Source: Sandaracinaceae bacterium (GTDB lineage: Bacteria; Myxococcota_A; Polyangia; Polyangiales; Houyiibacteriaceae). Taken from it: DNA of 64,000 nucleotides. The position numbers and the translations under genes were made by a program. How positions within the stretch are numbered: position 1 is the first letter of the stretch; every line of letters begins with the position of its first letter. Below, one piece after another: positions 59,572-64,000 of the stretch. Location: NCBI GenBank assembly GCA_020633075.1, contig JACKEI010000001.1, positions 310,001 through 374,000 of the forward strand, written 5' to 3'. A model generated the notes under the pieces. The model had not been told where the DNA came from, did no database searches, and worked only from the letters and a program-made list of their open reading frames with translations.

Positions 59572-61935
59572 TCAGAGCCCGAGGCGGAGCTCCAGATCGC
59601 TCGCCTCGTCGTCCTCGTCTTCGGCGTCGAGGTCGTCTTCTTCGTCTTCCTCAGCGCCCAGGATGTCGTCGATCATGGGGTTGGCGCCGGGGGCGGCCTC
59701 TGCGGCAGTCGGGGCGGCCTCTGCAGTGGCGTCGGCCGGGGCGGCCTCCACGGCAGCGGGGGCGACGTCGGTGGCGGCCGCAGCGACGGTCTCGTCAGCG
59801 GTGGCCGTAGTATCTGCCGGGACGGCGATGTTCGGCGCGATGACCAGCGCCACGACGCTCATGAGCTTCACGAGGATGTTCAGCGACGGGCCAGCGGTGT
59901 CCTTGAAGGGGTCGCCGACCGTGTCACCGACGACCGCGGCGTTGTGCGCCTCGGAGCCCTTCGGGTGGACGTCGCCGTTCTTCATCTTGTAGCCGCCGCC
60001 CTCGAAGGACTTCTTGGCGTTGTCCCAAGCGCCACCGGCGTTGGACATGAAGATGGCCATGAGCACGCCGGTCACGGTCACGCCCGCGAGGACACCACCG
60101 AGGGCCTCCGCGCCGACGCCCGGTCCGATGAGGTTGCCGCCGAAGCCGACCACCACGGGGGTGACGATGGCGAGGGCGCCGGGCACCTTCATGCGCTTCA
60201 AGGACGCGCGGGTGCTGATGTCCACGCACTTGGCGGTGTCGGGCTTGGCGGTGCCCTCGAGCAGGCCCGGGATCTCCCGGAACTGACGGCGCACTTCCTC
60301 GATCATCTCCATCGCGGCGTCGCCCACGGCGCTCATCGCCATGGCGGAGAACAAGAAGGGCAGCATGCCGCCGAGGAACAGGCCCGCCATGACGATGGGC
60401 TTGCTGATGTCGATGCCGCTGATGCCGGCCGTCTGCGCGAAGGCCGCGAACAGCGCCAGGGCGGTCATGGCGGCGGAGCCGACCGCGAAGCCCTTGCCGA
60501 TGGCCGCCGTGGTGTTGCCCACCGCGTCCAGCTTGTCGGTGCGCTCACGCACCTCGGCGGCCTGGTGGCTCATCTCGGCGATGCCGCCGGCGTTGTCCGC
60601 GACGGGGCCGTACGCGTCCACCGCGAGCTGGATGCCCGTGGTGGAGAGCATGCCGAGCGCGGCGATGGCCACACCGTAGAGGCCAGCGAAGTAGTCCGCG
60701 AGCACCACGCCGAGGCCGATGACGATGATGGGCCATGCGGTGGAGCGCATGCCGACCGCGAGGCCGGTGATGATGTTGGTCGCCGTGCCGGTCTTCGACT
60801 GCTCCGCGATGCTGTCCACCGGCGGCTTGCCCATGGAGCAGTAGTAGGAGGTGATCATGCCGACCGCGACGCCGACCAGGAGGCCGACGACGGTCGCGGC
60901 GCCCACGTCCAGGTAGCTGATGGCGTTGGCGCGACCCGCCAGCATGGCGCCCTCTTCGGGCCACATGAACTTGGCGATGCCGAAGGTGGCCACGGCCATC
61001 ACGCCAGCGGAGCCGAAGGCGCCCGCGTCGAGCGCGTGCTGGGGGTTGCCGCCCTCCTTGGTGCGCACCACGAAGGTGCCGAGGATGGAGCAGATGATGC
61101 CGGCCGCCGCGATGACGAGCGGGAGGAGCACGGGGAACGCGTTCCCGAGGATGGCGCCCTCGCTGTCGGTGACGCCCGAGAAGCCGAGGCCGAGCACCAT
61201 GGCGCCGACGATGGCTCCCACGTAGCTCTCGAAGAGGTCCGCGCCCATGCCGGCCACGTCGCCGACGTTGTCACCGACGTTGTCCGCGATGACGGCCGGG
61301 TTGCGCGGGTCGTCCTCGGGCAGGCCTTCTTCGACCTTACCGACCAGGTCGGCGCCGACGTCCGCCGCCTTCGTGTAGATGCCGCCGCCGACGCGCGCGA
61401 AGAGCGCGATGCTGGACGCACCCATCGAGAAGCCGGTCAGCACGCGGATGGCCAGGTCCAGCCGGGGGAACATGCCCGTGTAGAGGATGTAGAGCCCGGC
61501 CAGGCCGATGATGGCCAGGCCGACGACCGTCATGCCCATCACGGAGCCGCTCTTGAACGCGACGTTGAGGGCCTGCGGCAGGCCGAGGCGGGCGGCGGCG
61601 GTGGTGCGCACGTTGGCGTCCGTCGCGACCTTCATGCCGGCCCAACCCGCGACGGCCGACGCCACGGCGCCGATCACGAACGAGACCGCGATGAGGGGGC
61701 TCTTGCCCTCGCCCATGTTGATGCCCGCTAGGAGAGCGGCCACCGCGAGCACGAAGATCGCGAGGACGCGATACTCGGCCTTGAGGAAGGCCATCGCGCC
61801 GGTCTGAATCTGCTCGGCGATGTCCTTCATCGTCTGATCGCCGGCGTCTTGCTTCTTGACCCAGCCGGCCCAGTACACCGCGTAGAGGAGCGCGGCGACG
61901 CCAGCAGCTGGTGCTGCGTAGATGAGTTGTTCCAT
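59572..61935 (-). CDS. hppA: Membrane-bound, potassium-dependent proton- or sodium-pumping pyrophosphatase with acidic C-terminal tail
   Basis: 787 residues. About 16 membrane segments and the family motifs DVGADLVGKVEEGLPEDDPRN (substrate loop), DNVGDNVGDVAGMGADLFES and GDTVGDPFKDTAGPS. Ala477 and Gly480 in GNTTAAIGKG are the residues of the potassium-dependent class, so ion choice (H+ or Na+) is open. After the last membrane segment, residues about 702-787 form an Ala/Thr/Pro-rich stretch and then a Glu/Asp cluster, which standard enzymes lack. It couples pyrophosphate hydrolysis to ion pumping. An AGGAACC site precedes the ATG. Confidence 0.95.
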   Translation of the reverse strand: MEQLIYAAPAAGVAALLYAVYWAGWVKKQDAGDQTMKDIAEQIQTGAMAFLKAEYRVLAIFVLAVAALLAGINMGEGKSPLIAVSFVIGAVASAVAGWAGMKVATDANVRTTAAARLGLPQALNVAFKSGSVMGMTVVGLAIIGLAGLYILYTGMFPRLDLAIRVLTGFSMGASSIALFARVGGGIYTKAADVGADLVGKVEEGLPEDDPRNPAVIADNVGDNVGDVAGMGADLFESYVGAIVGAMVLGLGFSGVTDSEGAILGNAFPVLLPLVIAAAGIICSILGTFVVRTKEGGNPQHALDAGAFGSAGVMAVATFGIAKFMWPEEGAMLAGRANAISYLDVGAATVVGLLVGVAVGMITSYYCSMGKPPVDSIAEQSKTGTATNIITGLAVGMRSTAWPIIVIGLGVVLADYFAGLYGVAIAALGMLSTTGIQLAVDAYGPVADNAGGIAEMSHQAAEVRERTDKLDAVGNTTAAIGKGFAVGSAAMTALALFAAFAQTAGISGIDISKPIVMAGLFLGGMLPFLFSAMAMSAVGDAAMEMIEEVRRQFREIPGLLEGTAKPDTAKCVDISTRASLKRMKVPGALAIVTPVVVGFGGNLIGPGVGAEALGGVLAGVTVTGVLMAIFMSNAGGAWDNAKKSFEGGGYKMKNGDVHPKGSEAHNAAVVGDTVGDPFKDTAGPSLNILVKLMSVVALVIAPNIAVPADTTATADETVAAAATDVAPAAVEAAPADATAEAAPTAAEAAPGANPMIDDILGAEEDEEDDLDAEDEDDEASDLELRLGL

Positions 61936-62088
61936 GGTTCCTGTTCCCGTAAGGGGTTCGGGGCTCGGGAGACGGGGCCAAATTGGACCCCGCAAACGCG
62001 CCCGGCTTATGACCCATTTCGACACCGCGTCAAATCGCACTGTCCGCGAATGGGGACAGGTGTCCGAAGGGGAGGAAGGGCGCGTGTG

Positions 62089-63036
62089 TCAGCCGCGGGC
62101 AGCGAGCAACGCTGCACGGGCAGCGGGGATGTCCGCGAGGGTCTGCACAGACACGGCCGTCGCGCTCTTGTCGATGCGCTTGAGGAGCCCGCTCAGCACC
62201 TTGCCGGGGCCGATCTCGACGAAGAGGCCGACCCCCTCCGCGACCATCGCGACCACGGCTTCGTCCCAGCGCACGGCGCGGCTGACCTGGCGTGCGAGAG
62301 CGTCACGCGCGGCGGCTCCCGACACGACCTTCGCGGCGTCCACATTGACGTACACGGGCACGCGCGGGTCCGCGAAGGTCACCGCGTCCAGGACGGGGCG
62401 CAGGCGCTCCTCCGCGGGGCGCATGAGGCTGGAGTGGAACGGGGCGCTGACGGGCAGCGTCATCACGCGGGCCTTCTCGGCCGTGAGCGCTTCGCTCGCG
62501 AGGCGCACACCTTCCGCGCTGCCCGCGATCACGATCTGTCCCGGAGAGTTGTAGTTGACGGGCTCCGCGACCGCCCCTCCCGCGCACACCTGCGCACACA
62601 CCCGCTCCACCACGTCGCGCTCCGCCTTGAGCACGGCCGCCATCGCACCGGCGCCCACGGGGACCGCTTCCTGCATGAACTGACCACGCTGCCGGACCAC
62701 GCGCACGGCGTCCGCGAAGGCCAGCGTCCCTGCAGCCACGTGCGCCGAGTACTCGCCCAGCGAGTGCCCCGCCATCACGTCCACCGGCAGCGGGCCGTCC
62801 GCCTCGAGCGCGCGCAGCAGCGCGATGGACGCCGTGAGGATGGCCGGCTGCGTGTTGGCGGTGAGGGCCAGCGTCTCGGCCGGCCCGTCGAAGCACAGGG
62901 TGCTGAGCGACTCGCCCAGCGCGCCGTCTGCCTCCTCGAACACGGCGCGGCCGGGAGGGGAGTCCTCGAAGACATCGCGCCCCATGCCGACGGTCTGACT
63001 GCCCTGCCCAGGGAACACCCACGCGATCTTGGTCAT
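62089..63036 (-). CDS. fabD: Malonyl-CoA:ACP transacylase FabD
   Basis: 315 residues. FPGQGSQTVGMG at the N-terminus, nucleophile Ser92 in GHSLGEYSA, catalytic His201 in APFHSSLM, and VNYNSPGQIVIAG: a complete FabD. It moves malonyl from CoA to acyl carrier protein for fatty-acid synthesis. No other fab gene or polyketide synthase is adjacent, so it stands alone here. The ATG at 63036 was chosen over upstream codons because the family starts MTKIAWVFPGQ. Confidence 0.95.
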   Translation of the reverse strand: MTKIAWVFPGQGSQTVGMGRDVFEDSPPGRAVFEEADGALGESLSTLCFDGPAETLALTANTQPAILTASIALLRALEADGPLPVDVMAGHSLGEYSAHVAAGTLAFADAVRVVRQRGQFMQEAVPVGAGAMAAVLKAERDVVERVCAQVCAGGAVAEPVNYNSPGQIVIAGSAEGVRLASEALTAEKARVMTLPVSAPFHSSLMRPAEERLRPVLDAVTFADPRVPVYVNVDAAKVVSGAAARDALARQVSRAVRWDEAVVAMVAEGVGLFVEIGPGKVLSGLLKRIDKSATAVSVQTLADIPAARAALLAARG

Positions 63037-63085
63037 GCGCTGCGTTAGCACATTGATCCGTGGTGATCATGGCCCGGCGACCGAG

Positions 63086-63091
63086 TATCCT
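63086..63091 (+). promoter_or_regulatory. -10 box TATCCT, near-leaderless promoter
   Basis: TATCCT ends six bases before the ATG at 63098. Confidence 0.45.
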
Positions 63092-63097
63092 GTGCCG

Positions 63098-64000
63098 ATG
63101 CCGACCCGTATGTCCCTCCGCTGGTTGTCCGCGCTCGTCTTCCTCGTCCCGTTCGCGTTGGGTGCGGCCGGTTGCTCGTGCGAAGGCGGCATGCCCTCTC
63201 GTCGGGACATGGGCATGGGTGGAGACGATGGCGGCCCGCTCGACGGAAGCGTGCTCGACATGATGGTCGTGGACCACTGCGATCCGAACCCCTGCGGGAC
63301 GAACCAGCGCTGCGTGAACACGGCCAGCTCCTTCCGCTGCGTGGCGGACTGCAGCGCGGTCACCTGCGACCCGGGCTACAGCTGCCGCGACATCTCGGCC
63401 GAGCCCACGTGCGTGTTGGACTGCGTTGGCTTCCCGTGCCCGTCCGGCCAGACCTGCAGCGCGGCCAGCGGCTCACCCACCTGCGTCACGGGCTGCACGG
63501 ACACGTGCGGGGCCGGCCAGCGCTGCGCCACGGTGAACAACGCCTTCGAGTGTGTGAACAACTCCTGCGCCGAGCTCGGGTGCACGGCCACGGAGGTGTG
63601 CGAGCCGGCGGTCGGCGGCGGAAACGTCTGTCGCGACAACTCCTGCACCACGGACTTGCAGTGCGCGCCGAACGAGAACTGCACGGGCAACATCTGCGTC
63701 AGCGACGCCTGCGTGCCCGGGGCGCGCTCCTGCTCGGGGACGGACGTGCTGGAGTGCCTCGGCAACGGCTCGGGCACCTTCGTGCGGCACGCGTGCTCGC
63801 AGGCCTGCAGCGAGGCCTCCGGGCAGGCCAGCTGCCCCTGCGCGGACGACTGGGACTGCCCGGCCAACACGGAGTGCGTGGTGGACCGCTGCGTCGGGAC
63901 GGGCGTGGCTCCCACGTGCTTCCTGCCGCCGCAGCCGTTCACCAGCGTGCTGCCCACCAACGAGATCACGTGGGGCGGGACGCAGGCGAACCGCAACGCG
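63098..64000 (+). CDS. Cys-rich lipoprotein with EGF-like repeats (partial)
   Basis: At least 301 residues, open to the right edge with no stop. The signal ends GAAGC (Cys26). A Gly/Met/Asp linker leads into Cys-rich repeats of about 35-45 residues, for example CDPNPCGTNQRCVNT and CTDTCGAGQRC, which look like EGF-like domains with six cysteines. These are common in myxobacterial surface lipoproteins. The right end may open another domain (ITWGGTQANRN). The start is supported by the TATCCT box. Confidence 0.82.
   Translation, partial: MPTRMSLRWLSALVFLVPFALGAAGCSCEGGMPSRRDMGMGGDDGGPLDGSVLDMMVVDHCDPNPCGTNQRCVNTASSFRCVADCSAVTCDPGYSCRDISAEPTCVLDCVGFPCPSGQTCSAASGSPTCVTGCTDTCGAGQRCATVNNAFECVNNSCAELGCTATEVCEPAVGGGNVCRDNSCTTDLQCAPNENCTGNICVSDACVPGARSCSGTDVLECLGNGSGTFVRHACSQACSEASGQASCPCADDWDCPANTECVVDRCVGTGVAPTCFLPPQPFTSVLPTNEITWGGTQANRNA

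Noticed and set aside
59944..61731. A 595-codon open frame on the plus strand, opposite the pyrophosphatase gene
   Set aside because: Antisense to a highly conserved pump; translation rich in Asp/His/Gly with no domain.

Overview
The window is high-GC (about 70 percent by eye), densely coded bacterial DNA from a Myxococcota (deltaproteobacterial, myxobacterial) chromosome. The evidence is two proteins ending in MYXO-CTERM-like sorting tails (9845-13852 and 57978-58757), a protein of the myxobacterial DUF2378/TIGR02265 family (23461), many lipoproteins, a MshEN/HD-GYP/receiver/DUF4388 fusion, and GTG starts joined by 4-base GTGA overlaps. I see no tRNA, rRNA, insertion sequence, prophage or CRISPR array. 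No gene-free gap exceeds about 235 bases. Two genes run off the edges: an ABC ATPase on the left and a Cys-rich lipoprotein on the right.

Layout. 1-3549 (minus): lipoprotein, MlaE-type permease, small membrane protein, FtsX-type permease and ABC ATPase, a lipid or lipoprotein transport operon. 3649-5754: four-domain signalling protein with a degenerate receiver. 5823-9609: tightly overlapping genes for an S26-like peptidase with Cys in place of the active Ser, an HPr-kinase-like protein, a PqqD-type peptide chaperone, a radical SAM/SPASM enzyme and a 57-residue precursor peptide with a YxxPxI leader motif and three Cys, followed by an Hpt protein and a receiver. This is a candidate RiPP (modified peptide) pathway and the strongest candidate for an undescribed system here. 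9845-13852: RTX-repeat, gingipain-type (C25), MYXO-CTERM exoprotein. 13886-23346 (minus): penicillin-acylase-family lipoprotein, then TolC-MFP-RND efflux operon, ECF sigma factor and rhodanese. The efflux operon and the rhodanese share a 32-bp promoter-like box.

23461-36503: DUF2378 protein, zinc protease lipoprotein, a DUF35/thiolase-fold pair behind an AACnnGTT palindrome, Coq4-like protein, CREST-type membrane hydrolase, bacterial arrestin-fold protein, PdxJ, PaaX-family regulator, alpha/beta hydrolase and pterin carbinolamine dehydratase. 36536-39121 (minus): glutathionyl-hydroquinone reductase, MOSC and RibD-C reductase operon. 39232-47396: lipoproteins, unknowns and a two-gene M16 peptidase operon. 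47461-51098: biotin-dependent acyl-CoA carboxylase, probably methylcrotonoyl-CoA carboxylase, behind a perfect TTGACA box and a TetR-like palindrome. 51323-63036: CAP-domain protein, SecA, membrane protein, Fur-family regulator, MYXO-CTERM protein, MBL hydrolase, potassium-dependent membrane pyrophosphatase with an acidic tail, and FabD.

A recurrent pattern is a TAnnnT -10 box ending only 6-10 bases before the start codon, at more than a dozen genes on both strands. It implies widespread leaderless or near-leaderless transcription and helped choose several starts.
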